NCBI RefSeq assembly: GCF_044357945.1
Contig: NZ_CP076563.1
Location: forward strand, 62,001-126,000
Origin: QAND01 sp003150225
GTDB taxonomy: Bacteria > Bacillota > Clostridia > Christensenellales > QAND01
DNA: 64,000 bases
Reading direction: 5' to 3'
The notes beneath the pieces were generated by a model. The model did no database searches and was not told the origin of the DNA. It worked only from the letters and a program-made list of their open reading frames with translations. The translations under genes and the position numbers were made by a program. The first letter of the stretch is position 1, and each line of letters starts with the position of its first letter. Positions 16,703-25,988 of the stretch are shown in pieces.

Positions 16703-17917
16703 ATGAAGAAACTCATCAAATCCAGCCGCATTTACAGCCATCGGGGCTTGGTGGACGGCGCCATTCTGGTGGATGGCAAGACCATCGTCCGGGTGATGCC
16801 CAAGAACCAGATCCCCCAGAATTTCGATGGGGAAGTGGTGGATTACGGTGATAGCCGGATCATTCCCGGCATCATCGATGTGCACAACCATGGGTTCATG
16901 GGCTGGACCGCTGAGACCGTGGATCCCCAGGAGATTACCAACTGCGCCAAGGGCTTGGCGAGCGTGGGCGTTACCGGCTTTTTGAGCACCAACGGCAAAT
17001 GGGAGGGCGTTTTGGAGAACAACGCCATGGCCCACGAGTATATGAAGGAGTATCATCCCGGGGCTAAGATGCTGGGACTCCACATGGAAGGCCCCTTTAT
17101 TAACCCCGATCGGCGGGGCGGATTTGGCGACGAGGGCATGACCGCGCCCGATCTTGACACCTGCAAAGCCTATTACGAGTCCAGCAAGGGCGCTCTAAAA
17201 TACATGACCTTGGCGCCGGAGCTTGCTGGAAATCTGGAGATCATCGATTACCTGGTGGAGAAGGGAGTCATTGTGGGAGTGGCCCACAGCGACGCCACCT
17301 ATGCCCAGACCGTGGAGGCCATTGACCGGGGGGGGTCCATCGGCATCCACACTAGCAACGCCATGCGGCCCATCCATCAGCGGGAGGTATCCGTGCTGGG
17401 CGCCGTGCTGCTGGATCATCGGGTTCGCTGCGAGCTGATCCCGGATTTCTACCATGTTTGCCCCGAGATGATCCAGATTATTCTCAGGATGAAGGGCAAG
17501 GAGAACGTGCTGCTGGTATCCGACTCCGGCCTGATGTCCGGCAATCCCGCCGGGAAGTACCGCTATGCCGACGGCCGGTATGTGTTCATTGAGAAATCCG
17601 GCCTGGTCCATCTGGAGAACGGCACCATCTCTGGCAGCAGCAAGTATGTGCTGTTTGGCATTGGCAATCTGGTGGAGAAGCTGGGCCTGCCCATGGAGGA
17701 TGTTATCGTTATGAGCGCTCTGGTCCCCGCCCGGGTTCTGGGCCTGGAGGCCACGAAGGGTTCCATTTTAGAGGGAAAGGACGCCGATTTGGCCGTTATC
17801 GATGACAACTATGAATCCATTGCTACCTATGTGGAGGGCTCCTTGGAGTACGACGTGAACCACAAGGAGGATTTGATGAATCCCGAAGCGAAGAAGTATC
17901 TGGTGGAAGCCTATTAA
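16703..17917 (+). CDS. nagA: N-acetylglucosamine-6-phosphate deacetylase paralogue 2
   Basis: A 404-residue amidohydrolase closely similar to the copy at 12759. Active-site signatures: DVHNHG, HMEGPF, VAHSDAT, HTSNAM and VSDSGLMSG. All catalytic and metal positions I can place are kept. The ATG at 16703 follows AAGGGG; upstream is an extended -10, TGGTATACT (16654-16662). It differs from copy 1 in the substrate-facing FINPDRRGGFGDEG loop. Two copies on opposite strands suggest duplication with separate control. Alternative substrates are possible. Confidence 0.9.
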   Translation: MKKLIKSSRIYSHRGLVDGAILVDGKTIVRVMPKNQIPQNFDGEVVDYGDSRIIPGIIDVHNHGFMGWTAETVDPQEITNCAKGLASVGVTGFLSTNGKWEGVLENNAMAHEYMKEYHPGAKMLGLHMEGPFINPDRRGGFGDEGMTAPDLDTCKAYYESSKGALKYMTLAPELAGNLEIIDYLVEKGVIVGVAHSDATYAQTVEAIDRGGSIGIHTSNAMRPIHQREVSVLGAVLLDHRVRCELIPDFYHVCPEMIQIILRMKGKENVLLVSDSGLMSGNPAGKYRYADGRYVFIEKSGLVHLENGTISGSSKYVLFGIGNLVEKLGLPMEDVIVMSALVPARVLGLEATKGSILEGKDADLAVIDDNYESIATYVEGSLEYDVNHKEDLMNPEAKKYLVEAY

Positions 17918-17924
17918 AAGAGGG

Positions 17925-17962
17925 AAAAAACGGCCCGCAGCAAAAGCTGCGGGCCGTTTTTT
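17925..17962 (+). terminator. Intrinsic terminator after nagA copy 2
   Basis: AAAAAACGGCCCGCAGC and GCTGCGGGCCGTTTTTT form a long hairpin with a T run. Confidence 0.92.
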
Positions 17963-18291
17963 AGATCCGCCAATTATGGCATGGAAAGCATGGAAAAACG
18001 GCATCCTAAGTTGTGTTTCAAAAAAATCGCGGAAGTGATCTCATGAAGGAGACGGCATCCTTTCATGGGAGAAACTCCCTTGGGCAAAATGGAAAAGGAG
18101 AGGGATAACCGGACCGCTGCCCGTTAATACTAAGGATGCATCCGCGGCCATGGAAGCCATTTCTAGGCTGGTGCGCCATTAGGGGGAGTTCCTCGCCGCG
18201 GACGAAAAATAAAGTCCCCTGGGGACGGAGGTTTTGGTTCTGCCCAGAAGGGCAAGGGAACCTATGCCCCCCGGGCAGGAGGAGGCGCGGT
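17963..18291 (+). other. Gene-free interval with several short hairpins
   Basis: No convincing gene. It holds several small inverted repeats, including GTCCCCTGGGGAC (18214-18226), TGCCC-AGAA-GGGCA (18241-18254) and a GC-rich hairpin just before the next RBS. A 21-codon reading frame at 18042 has a weak RBS and no recognisable product. No clear promoter seen. A structured leader is possible but unsupported. Confidence 0.3.
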
Positions 18292-18780
18292 ATGAAAAAA
18301 CGGTTTGTTCCGGAGGGAAATCCCATCATCGTAACCCCCGGTGGGCGGCAGAACAACACCACCAAGCGCATGCTTTTGGGATTTGGGCTGATGCTGCTCT
18401 ACGGCCTGGTGCTGGGCCCGGTGGTGCGGACTCTTTTGCCCAAGGCCTATCTTTTGGTGTCCATCTCGGCGGCCATGGCCGTGGTGCTTTTGCTGAACGC
18501 CACCAACAGGCGTGTGCTATATGTATACCGGGATCGCATCGTGGAAAAACGTACCCTGCGTCCCGCCCATACGTTTTATTTTTATAATGTGACCCAGATC
18601 AAAAAACGCCGTGGGCAGAAGTATCACATTCAGTTTGGGCACCGGCGGCTGACCATCCCACTGCATCTTACCAATGCTGAGGCCATTTTAAGCTCCATGG
18701 AACGGTACTTCAAGCACAAGGACAATGTGGTGCCCATCAGCCTGCTGCGGATTTTGAAGGAGATACAGGTATCCGCATAG
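18292..18780 (+). CDS. Small membrane protein, two helices plus soluble C-terminal domain
   Basis: A 162-residue protein, family not recognised. Two adjacent membrane segments (residues ~24-42 and ~47-65) are followed by a strand-rich basic domain beginning NRRVLYVYRDRIVEKRTL, reminiscent of bacterial PH-like domains. The ATG at 18292 follows GGAGGCGCGGT. The next gene encodes a protein of the same architecture. Function unknown. Confidence 0.75.
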   Translation: MKKRFVPEGNPIIVTPGGRQNNTTKRMLLGFGLMLLYGLVLGPVVRTLLPKAYLLVSISAAMAVVLLLNATNRRVLYVYRDRIVEKRTLRPAHTFYFYNVTQIKKRRGQKYHIQFGHRRLTIPLHLTNAEAILSSMERYFKHKDNVVPISLLRILKEIQVSA

Positions 18781-18888
18781 GGAAACTGGGTATAAAGAAA
18801 GCATGAAATTACCGGAATGCGCCTAGGCAAGGACCGGGAATCATATTATAATGAATGCAAATCAGGGCATAAGGCCCCAAGGAGGATC

Positions 18889-19452
18889 ATGGCTGGATTG
18901 TTTGTAAACCGGAATCGGACCGCAGAGGACTGCGTAGAGATCAAATATCCCCTTCAGGTACGGATCACCGCCCTGTTGCTCACCGCCTTTTCCATGCTTT
19001 GCTATGCCATGATTCTTTTGGGCTACATGCCCCTTTATGGCCTTACCCTTTTTGTGGTATCCACCCTGGTGCTGTTTTCCGTCATCATGCTGTGTAACGT
19101 CAGCATGAATTACCTCAACTGGCGGATTCAGGTCTATGGGGACCGGCTCATTGCCCGGAAGTGGAACATGGCTGAAAAGGAGCTGCCCTTTTCCGAATTG
19201 ACCGCGGTTTGGGATCCCGCCATGATGAATGAGCTGCGCCAGATGCAGGGAAAGGCTCCCACGAAAAAGAGCGGCAAGCAGTATTGCGCTCTGGTCTTTG
19301 GAGGGGACTTTATCTTTGTGCCCATGGACAATGCCAATTCCCCGGCCCTGGTTCAGCGCATCCGCCGCTACTGCGAGGGAATGGATGGCCCGCAGGCTGA
19401 AAAGGTCCGCAGGACGCTGGCCTCCATGGAGGATGGCAATTCCAAGGACTAG
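18889..19452 (+). CDS. Small membrane protein, paralogue-like neighbour of the preceding gene
   Basis: A 187-residue protein with two membrane helices (~20-60) and a soluble C-terminal half that begins NWRIQVYGDRLIARKW, the same placement and pattern as NRRVLYVYRDRI in the upstream protein. The ATG at 18889 follows AAGGAGG with a short three-base gap. A TATAAT at 18847-18852 may serve as -10. Function unknown; PH-like domain is a guess from pattern. Confidence 0.72.
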   Translation: MAGLFVNRNRTAEDCVEIKYPLQVRITALLLTAFSMLCYAMILLGYMPLYGLTLFVVSTLVLFSVIMLCNVSMNYLNWRIQVYGDRLIARKWNMAEKELPFSELTAVWDPAMMNELRQMQGKAPTKKSGKQYCALVFGGDFIFVPMDNANSPALVQRIRRYCEGMDGPQAEKVRRTLASMEDGNSKD

Positions 19453-19505
19453 CCGCATCTGGCCGCGGAATAGCTGGAGAACGGCGGCGCCAAAGAATAG
19501 AAAGA

Positions 19506-19534
19506 AAAGCCCGGCCATTGGCCGGGCTTTGTTT
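19506..19534. terminator. Intrinsic terminator between convergent genes
   Basis: AAAGCCCGGCCA and TTGGCCGGGCTTT hairpin; T-rich on the plus side and A-rich on the other. Confidence 0.8.
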
Positions 19535-20021
19535 ATGGATCCGCAAGAGGGGGACGCTCCATGATGTGATAAGGAAGTCCGGTTCGGGCGTTGGGAATGA
19601 CGCGGGAGGTTTGGAACCCTGCCCGGCTGTATACCGTTATGGCGCGCTGGTTAAAAGCGGCCACCGAAAGCCGAAAGGGAAGGGGGCCGTAGAGACGTCT
19701 TCCGAAATCCAGCCCCACCCGCAGGAAGGATTCTCCTGCTCCACGGCCGCAGAGGCTGGGATGGAGCCCCAGGCCGATGTCCACCGCTGTAGGGGGATAG
19801 ACATTGGGCAAGAGGGTAGGAATTTGGGCGGAAGGGCCGTAGCAGTACAGTCCCACGGGACAGGGCTGCTGATCGTCCACCACGGCAAAATAAGCGCCGT
19901 TCAACAGATGGGCGATGGTCTCGGGGCTGTTTTGAAAGCTGTATTGAGCATAGATACCGGGATAGGTCCAACGGGCGATCTCCTGAGCCCGTTCCCGGTC
20001 CATGGGCTGAACACGGATCAT
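19533..20021 (-). CDS. GNAT-family N-acetyltransferase
   Basis: A 162-residue GNAT protein with DIGLGLHPSLCGRGAGESFL as acetyl-CoA loop and VAAFNQRAITVYSRAGF as the closing motif. The ATG at 20021 follows AAGGAGG with a 10-base gap. A TATTAT -10 like element lies just upstream. Substrate unknown. Confidence 0.85.
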   Translation of the reverse strand: MIRVQPMDRERAQEIARWTYPGIYAQYSFQNSPETIAHLLNGAYFAVVDDQQPCPVGLYCYGPSAQIPTLLPNVYPPTAVDIGLGLHPSLCGRGAGESFLRVGLDFGRRLYGPLPFRLSVAAFNQRAITVYSRAGFQTSRVIPNARTGLPYHIMERPPLADP

Positions 20022-20138
20022 GGACGGACGCCTCCTTTGGCTATAATAGCATGCTCGGGGAGAAAAGACCAGGCGGCCACGCACCCATCGACAGCCCTTT
20101 GCGTACTCTGATATGGAGTCTATAAAGGGAGTGATACC

Positions 20139-21938
20139 ATGAGTGCAATCGCGGGATTCTTGTGCTGGGACGCCGGCCGTAAAGAGGATATCCTTCTTCA
20201 GATGCTAAAGGCCCTCCGCCAAAGGGGCGTCCATGGCCTGGGAGAGTTTCGGGGGGAGTCGGTGGCCCTGGGCAGCGTCCGCTGCGGAGGAGATGAGATC
20301 CAGCCCCTGGTAAAGTCCATCCATGGGCGGCAGCTGGCGGTGGTCTTCAGCGGGGAAATTTACAACGAACAGGAGCTCATCCGGGAGCTGGGAGGCCAAG
20401 GACACCGGCTGATCCTAAAGTCCGCTCCTGAGATCGTCTTACATAGCTATATCCAGTGGGGGGAACGGTTTGTTACAAGGCTTCGCGGCGTATTCTCCTT
20501 TGCCATCACCGACGGCACCAAGCTGTATTTGGCCCGGGATCAGATGGGAGTTCAGCCTCTGTTCTTCTACCGGTATGGGGGGCAGCTTGCCTTTGCTTCT
20601 CAGATCAAAGCGCTGTTTCAGTATCCTGGGGTCAGTACCGTGGTGGATGGGGAGGGCGTAGCGGAGCTCATGGCCATCCTGCCCGCCCGGACACCTGGGT
20701 ATGGGGTGTTTCGGGATCTGGAGGAGCTGCTTCCCGGCCACTATCTTGTCTACGATGGACGGGAGTGCAGGACGGAGTGCTATTGGCGGATCATGCCCAG
20801 GGTCCATGGGGAAAACTATGAGGATACCGTGGCCGCCGTTCGGGAACTGGTACGGGACGCCATCCTTAGCCAGAACGCCGATGGGGCCAATGCCAGCATG
20901 TTATCTGGCGGTCTGGATTCCAGCATCGTGACGGGGGTGCTGGCCCGGGAACTGGAGAAAACCGGGGGACGGGTCCACACCTTCTCGGTGGACTTTGAGG
21001 AGAATGAGCGCCATTTTAAGAGCAATCTCTTTCAGCCCGAGCGGGACAGCAGTTATGCGGAGCTGATGGTTCTGGAAAAGAAAACCCTTCATGAGGACTG
21101 CGTCATCTCCATCGACGCTCTCAGCGAGGCCATCCTTCCGGCCATGGGATTCCGCGATTTGCCCGGTATGGCGGACATCGACGCGTCGCTGTACCTCTTC
21201 TGCCGGGAGATCGCCGGGCGAACCCATGCGGTCTTCAGCGGGGAATGTGCCGACGAGGTCTTTGGAGGGTATCCTTGGTTCTATCGGGAGGAGCTCAGAA
21301 ATACCGGATACTTCCCCTGGAGCCGGGACATGGACTACCGGGAGTCCTTTTTGAAAAAAGGTATCCGCCTGGATCTGCCCGGCCATGTAAAGGCCCGCTA
21401 CGACGCCTATATGGCCGCGCTGCCGGAGTTTCCGGGGGATCAGGACGCCAAGGAGCTTTGGAAGCTTTTCAACCTGAACCTCTCCTACTTTGGCTCCAAC
21501 CTGGTGGAACGTACCGAGCGAATGAGTTCTCACGCCGGGCTTATGGTGCGGATGCCTTTTGCGGATCCTGCGCTGGTGGAATACGTGTTCTCCATCCCCT
21601 GGGAGATGAAGTTTAAAGACGGACGGGAAAAGGGCCTTTTGCGGGATGCCATGCGGGAATACCTCCCCGAGGCCATCTTTGCCCGAAAGAAGAGCCCCTA
21701 TCCCAAGACTTACCATCCTCGGTATGAGGAGCGAATGCGGGCCATGCTCGGCCAGGTGCTGGAGGATGGAGACGCCCCCATCTACGAATTGGTGGAGCGG
21801 CAGGCCCTGATGGATCTGGCCGAGGGAACCGTGGCGCGGCCCTGGTTTGGCCAGCTGATGGCGGGTCCCCAGCTCATGGCCTATATGGTGCAGCTCAACG
21901 GATGGCTGCGGGAGTATGACGTGCGGATTCGGATTTAG
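20139..21938 (+). CDS. asnB: Asparagine synthetase B homologue with inactivated glutaminase site
   Basis: A 599-residue protein with the two AsnB domains. The C-terminal synthetase has an intact PP-loop (LSGGLDSSIVTG, near residue 256) and the GECADEVFGGYPW and ARKKSPYPKTYHP motifs. The N-terminal glutaminase is abnormal: it begins MSAIAGF, so the nucleophile Cys of MCGI is Ser; the oxyanion NGEIYN reads SGEIYN; and the glutamine-binding TD/SD-E segment reads SAPE. Glutamine hydrolysis should be lost, leaving ammonia-dependent AMP-ligase activity on aspartate or another acid. The start is fixed by GGGAGTGATACC. Single gene. Confidence 0.9.
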   Translation: MSAIAGFLCWDAGRKEDILLQMLKALRQRGVHGLGEFRGESVALGSVRCGGDEIQPLVKSIHGRQLAVVFSGEIYNEQELIRELGGQGHRLILKSAPEIVLHSYIQWGERFVTRLRGVFSFAITDGTKLYLARDQMGVQPLFFYRYGGQLAFASQIKALFQYPGVSTVVDGEGVAELMAILPARTPGYGVFRDLEELLPGHYLVYDGRECRTECYWRIMPRVHGENYEDTVAAVRELVRDAILSQNADGANASMLSGGLDSSIVTGVLARELEKTGGRVHTFSVDFEENERHFKSNLFQPERDSSYAELMVLEKKTLHEDCVISIDALSEAILPAMGFRDLPGMADIDASLYLFCREIAGRTHAVFSGECADEVFGGYPWFYREELRNTGYFPWSRDMDYRESFLKKGIRLDLPGHVKARYDAYMAALPEFPGDQDAKELWKLFNLNLSYFGSNLVERTERMSSHAGLMVRMPFADPALVEYVFSIPWEMKFKDGREKGLLRDAMREYLPEAIFARKKSPYPKTYHPRYEERMRAMLGQVLEDGDAPIYELVERQALMDLAEGTVARPWFGQLMAGPQLMAYMVQLNGWLREYDVRIRI

Positions 21939-22126
21939 GGATGTCGATTGGCTTTAATCCTCTTTGTAGGCGAAGCCGCCGACGGCACGTGGCTGCCGCC
22001 GCGCGGCGGGGAGGTCTGCCGCCATGCCCATGGCGCCCTTGAGGAGGGGACGGTATCCGGCGCATGTTTTCAAGGGGTATTCGGGCATACTCTAGGGAGA
22101 AGCCTTGAGAAAAAGGAGGAATCCCT

Positions 22127-22843
22127 ATGCTGGTTGTATTGGTGCGCTCCGCCATCCTATACATTACGGTGGTGGTGTTTATGCGCATGATGGGGAAACG
22201 GCAGATCAGCCAGATGCAGCCCTTTGAACTGGTTATCACCATCATGGTGGCCGATTTGGTGGCGGGGCCCATGGAAAACATGGGCATCCCGCTCATCGAA
22301 GGCGTGATTCCCTTGATCACCCTGCTGGTGATCCATAATCTCTTCGACGTCCTCTGCCAGAAAAGCAAGGTGATGCGGCGCATCATCTGCGGTTCTCCCA
22401 GCATTTTGATCGAGAATGGGGTGCTCAACCAGAAGGAGCTCCGCAAGCTCAACATCAACATGAGCGATCTGATGGAAAACCTGCGGAACACGGGCAATAT
22501 GGATATCAGCCAGATCATGTACTGTATCATCGAGACCAACGGCACCATCAGCGTGATCCCCAAAGCGGCGAACCGGCCCGCCACCAGCCAGGAGGCGGGG
22601 GTAAAGGCCCAGGAGACCACCATGACCTATACCGTCATCTACGAGGGAAAGGCCGATAAGCAGAACTTGGCCGTTCTAAACCTTTCGGAGGCGACGCTGG
22701 AGCGGAACCTGAAGCGACTTGGCTTTCAGGGGATTTCCGATGTCTATGTGGCTATGCTGGATCTGGAGGACAAGCTTTTTGTTCAGCAGAACAAGACCAT
22801 GAAGGCGTGCACCGCCAATTTGAAAAGGACGGGTACCCTATGA
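22127..22843 (+). CDS. DUF421 membrane protein (YetF/YrbG type)
   Basis: A 238-residue protein with three N-terminal helices followed by a two-part soluble domain. FMRMMGKRQISQMQPFELVI and MENMGIPLIEG are DUF421 signatures. AAGGAGG precedes the ATG. The stop overlaps the next gene by ATGA. Family members are common in spore formers, where some are made in the forespore; the molecular role is unknown. Confidence 0.9.
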   Translation: MLVVLVRSAILYITVVVFMRMMGKRQISQMQPFELVITIMVADLVAGPMENMGIPLIEGVIPLITLLVIHNLFDVLCQKSKVMRRIICGSPSILIENGVLNQKELRKLNINMSDLMENLRNTGNMDISQIMYCIIETNGTISVIPKAANRPATSQEAGVKAQETTMTYTVIYEGKADKQNLAVLNLSEATLERNLKRLGFQGISDVYVAMLDLEDKLFVQQNKTMKACTANLKRTGTL

Positions 22844-23220
22844 AGAAGATGGCCATATCCCTTTTGATTTTAGCTGTTTTCTGGGGCGGCTCCCTCCTGT
22901 GGCAAAACCATGTGGACGAGCATGTGCTATCCCTATCGGGCAAATGCCAGGAGGCGCTGGATAACATTGCCCTAAAAGAGAGCGACCGCGCCGAGGATGC
23001 CATGGCGGAGTTCCATCGGATGTGGAAGGATTCCACCGACCATTGGGCCATGATGATGGACCACGCCACATTGGCGGCCATCGAGGAGCATTTTGTGCTG
23101 GCTCAATCCTATTGCGCCGCCGAGGAATTTGGATTGGCCTATGGAGAGCTGGCGGCGCTGCTCAACGATTTGACGGGCATTCCGCGGCTCTATCGCTTGG
23201 AATGGAAGAACATCTTATAG
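22840..23220 (+). CDS. DUF4363 family protein
   Basis: A 126-residue protein with one N-terminal membrane helix (MKKMAISLLILAVFWGGSLL) and an extracytoplasmic helical domain with a tryptophan-rich centre (WKDSTDHWAMMMDH). It starts inside the DUF421 stop codon, the usual pairing of these two families. Function unknown. Confidence 0.85.
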   Translation: MKKMAISLLILAVFWGGSLLWQNHVDEHVLSLSGKCQEALDNIALKESDRAEDAMAEFHRMWKDSTDHWAMMMDHATLAAIEEHFVLAQSYCAAEEFGLAYGELAALLNDLTGIPRLYRLEWKNIL

Positions 23221-23240
23221 CCCTCTGGATACAGAAAAGG

Positions 23241-23269
23241 TTGAAAATTGATGGGTTCTGTGTCACAAT
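23241..23269 (+). promoter_or_regulatory. Putative promoter of the LCP gene
   Basis: TTGAAA (23241-23246), 17-bp spacer ending TGT, CACAAT (23264-23269). Confidence 0.45.
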
Positions 23270-23308
23270 AAATCATGTTTTTACGATTCATGAGACGAGG
23301 TTATTAGC

Positions 23309-24754
23309 GTGAAACGTTGGTGGAAACGACATTGGAAGAAGGTTATGGCGGGGCTTTGCCTGGTGTTGATCGTAGGGCTGACCTGGCTAACCATCTACTT
23401 TAAGGATATCTATAACCCGCAGAACCTATTTGGGGATACCAAGCCGCCTTCGGTCGACGAACCCAGCGACTACGATACCCTTTTGAGCCAGGCCGATCTG
23501 GATTTCCTGAAAAACCGGGTGAATATCCTGCTGTTGGGCATCGACAGCGACAATACCCGCGCCAACAGCAACGATCTGTTCCGCACCGATACCGTGATGC
23601 TGTGTACCATCAACTTTGACACCAAGAAGGTGGATATCATCAGCATCCCCCGGGACAGCTATGTCGTCCTGGCCAGCGGTGGCAAAAACAAGATCAACGC
23701 CGCGTTCCCCTTTGGCGGAGGACTTAAGGGGAACGGGTTCCAGTCCACCATGGCTACCGTCCAGAAGCTGGCGGGGGGCATTCCCATCGATTACTATGTG
23801 GCTGTGGATATGAACGGCCTTTATACTGTGGTGGAGGGCATCGGCGGCGCCGACGTCAATGTGGAGGCGGAATACGTCCACTGTACCTTTGATAAGGCCC
23901 ACAACAACTGCGGCACCCAGCACGAGCTGGGGGTTCAGCATTTGGACGGCTATCACTTCCTCTCCTATGTGCGGCAGAGGAAGGGCAGCAGCGACGTGGC
24001 CCGGGCGGGCCGCCAGCAGCGGGCCATTGTGGACGTGGTAAAACAGTTGAAAAAGAGCAATATGCTCACCCAGGTGACCACCCTCTACAATACTTTTGTT
24101 AACGATGTCTATACCAACCTTGATATTCGGCAGCTGGCGGCTTTGGCCGTCTTTGCCATGGATTTGGATATGGAGAACGGCGTGGCCACCCATACCGTGC
24201 CGGGAGACTTTTTAAACCTGAAGAGCGGCTCCACCAACATCAGCTACTGGGGCATCAACCAGACTGCCTGGAAGCAGATGGTTAAGGAGATCTTTGGAGT
24301 GGATATCAAGGTGGATATGTCCATGGATGTATCCAACATCAAGAGCGAGCTTCAGCAGAGCCAGCAGGCCCTTTTGAGCCTTATCAGCAGCGCCAACGGG
24401 GAGATTGAAAGCGCCAACAGCACGATGAGCAGCTTGGGAGAATATATGACCGCTGAGGAGAAAAGCAGCCTTTCCGGCGCCATTGCCAGCTGTTCCAACG
24501 CGGTGGACGGGGAGATTGAAAGCGACATTCGGTCTGCATTGTCCGATCTGCGGTCCATCCACAGCGCGGTGAAGACCGCTGCCCAGAACCGGAAGGCGTC
24601 CGCTACGCCCACCCCAAGACCCACTACCACGCCATCGGCGGATCCCAGTCCCACGCCGGGCCAGCCCACGCCTACCCCCTCGGCTCAGCCAACCCCTGTG
24701 CCGTCTACGGCGCCCACTCCCTCCGCTACCCCTGAGACGGTCCAGGGGGAATGA
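23309..24754 (+). CDS. LytR-CpsA-Psr (LCP) family cell-wall polymer ligase
   Basis: A 481-residue protein: basic N-terminus and one helix (~12-30), then the LCP catalytic core with NILLLGIDSD, RTDTVMLCTIN, DIISIPRDSYV, KINAAFPFGG and RKGSSDVARAGRQQRAI. LCP enzymes transfer teichoic acid or capsular polymer from lipid carrier to peptidoglycan. After the core come a helical segment (~345-430) and a ~55-residue tail dominated by Pro, Thr and Ser, likely a wall-spanning spacer. The start is GTG at 23309 behind GAGG. Monocistronic as far as I can see. Confidence 0.93.
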   Translation: MKRWWKRHWKKVMAGLCLVLIVGLTWLTIYFKDIYNPQNLFGDTKPPSVDEPSDYDTLLSQADLDFLKNRVNILLLGIDSDNTRANSNDLFRTDTVMLCTINFDTKKVDIISIPRDSYVVLASGGKNKINAAFPFGGGLKGNGFQSTMATVQKLAGGIPIDYYVAVDMNGLYTVVEGIGGADVNVEAEYVHCTFDKAHNNCGTQHELGVQHLDGYHFLSYVRQRKGSSDVARAGRQQRAIVDVVKQLKKSNMLTQVTTLYNTFVNDVYTNLDIRQLAALAVFAMDLDMENGVATHTVPGDFLNLKSGSTNISYWGINQTAWKQMVKEIFGVDIKVDMSMDVSNIKSELQQSQQALLSLISSANGEIESANSTMSSLGEYMTAEEKSSLSGAIASCSNAVDGEIESDIRSALSDLRSIHSAVKTAAQNRKASATPTPRPTTTPSADPSPTPGQPTPTPSAQPTPVPSTAPTPSATPETVQGE

Positions 24755-24785
24755 GTCCGTCATTGTTATGTAAAGGATTTGTGTG

Positions 24786-25910
24786 ATGATTACAATCAAA
24801 GAGGTCAAAACCAACCGGGAGCTGAAGCGGTTTATCGAGTTTCCCATGAGCCTATACGGGGAGAACCCCAATTACATTCCGGACTTGGTCTCCGATGAGG
24901 TCAACAACCTGCGCAAGGATAAGAACCCTGCTTTTGAGTTCTGTGAAGCGAGGTACTTTATGGCCTATGAGGATGGCAGACCGGTGGGACGCATTGCCGG
25001 CATCCTTAGTAAAAAATCCAACGAGAAGTGGAATACCAAGCGATTGCGCTTTTCCCGTATCGACTTTGTGGACGATATGGAGGTTTCCGGCGCTCTCCTT
25101 GACGCCGTGGAGGAATGGGCCCGGGAGCTGGGCATGGAGGAAGTCCATGGCCCCATCGGATTTACCGATATGGACAAGGAGGGGATGCTCATCGAGGGGT
25201 TTGACCGGATGAGCAACTTCATCACCATCTATAACGCGCCGTATTACAAAGACCATATGGCGGCTCACGGTTACCGGAAGGATGTGGATTGGATTGAGTA
25301 CCGGGTCAAGGTGCCGGACGCGCTGAACCCCAAGGTGGACCGGCTCAGCAAGTTGGTGCTGGAGCGCTATGGCCTCAGCATCTTTCAACCCAAGAGCATC
25401 CGAGAGATACGGCCCTATATGAAGCCCGTTTTCCGGTTGTTGAACGACGCCTATGGGGAGCTTTACGGCATGGTGGAGCTGACCCCGGCCCTTATTAATA
25501 AGTACTATAATCAGTTCATCACCATGATCAATCCCCGGTATATCTCGGGGGTGTTGGACCAAGAGGGCAATGTAATGGCCATCGGCATCGTGGTGCCCAG
25601 CATGGGGCAGGCCATTAAAAAGAGCAAGGGGAAGCTGTTTCCCCTGGGATGGGCACGCATCCTGCGGGCAACCCGCCAGAAAAATACCGAGCTGGATCTT
25701 TTGCTGGTAGCGGTGGATCCCAAATACCAGGGCAAGGGCCTCAATGCAGTGCTGATGAATCAGATGGTGAAGTCCGCCATCGAGGACGGGATGACCTACG
25801 CCGAGACCGGTCCCGAGCTGGAAACCAATGAAAAGGTTCAGGCCCTATGGAAATATTTTGACGCGGAGCAGCATCGCCGGCGGCGGTGCTGGATCAAGCG
25901 GGTTGACTAG
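24786..25910 (+). CDS. N-acetyltransferase-like protein (374 residues)
   Basis: A large GNAT-related protein. The N-terminal half starts with KEVKTNRELKRFIEFP and LYGENPNYIPDL, typical of a conserved bacterial family annotated as GNAT. The C-terminal half carries the CoA-binding region LLLVAVDPKYQGKGLNAVL. ATG 24786 is preferred over the adjacent GTG 24783; an AAAGGA lies upstream. Substrate not known. Confidence 0.82.
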   Translation: MITIKEVKTNRELKRFIEFPMSLYGENPNYIPDLVSDEVNNLRKDKNPAFEFCEARYFMAYEDGRPVGRIAGILSKKSNEKWNTKRLRFSRIDFVDDMEVSGALLDAVEEWARELGMEEVHGPIGFTDMDKEGMLIEGFDRMSNFITIYNAPYYKDHMAAHGYRKDVDWIEYRVKVPDALNPKVDRLSKLVLERYGLSIFQPKSIREIRPYMKPVFRLLNDAYGELYGMVELTPALINKYYNQFITMINPRYISGVLDQEGNVMAIGIVVPSMGQAIKKSKGKLFPLGWARILRATRQKNTELDLLLVAVDPKYQGKGLNAVLMNQMVKSAIEDGMTYAETGPELETNEKVQALWKYFDAEQHRRRRCWIKRVD

Positions 25911-25941
25911 AAAGGCCACCGCTATCATTTTATTGACTGAG

Positions 25942-25972
25942 GCCGCGCCTTTTTGTTTGGGCGCGGCTTTTT
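25942..25972 (+). terminator. Intrinsic terminator
   Basis: GCCGCGCC and GGCGCGGC arms around TTTTTGTTTG, then TTTTT. It separates the acetyltransferase from the fchA-folD genes. Confidence 0.8.
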
Positions 25973-25988
25973 ATGGGGAGGAATTGCT

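Noticed and set aside
22062..22092. Possible forespore sigma-F/G promoter before DUF421
   Set aside because: GCATG and CATACT are present but the 19-base gap is longer than usual and the match is partial.
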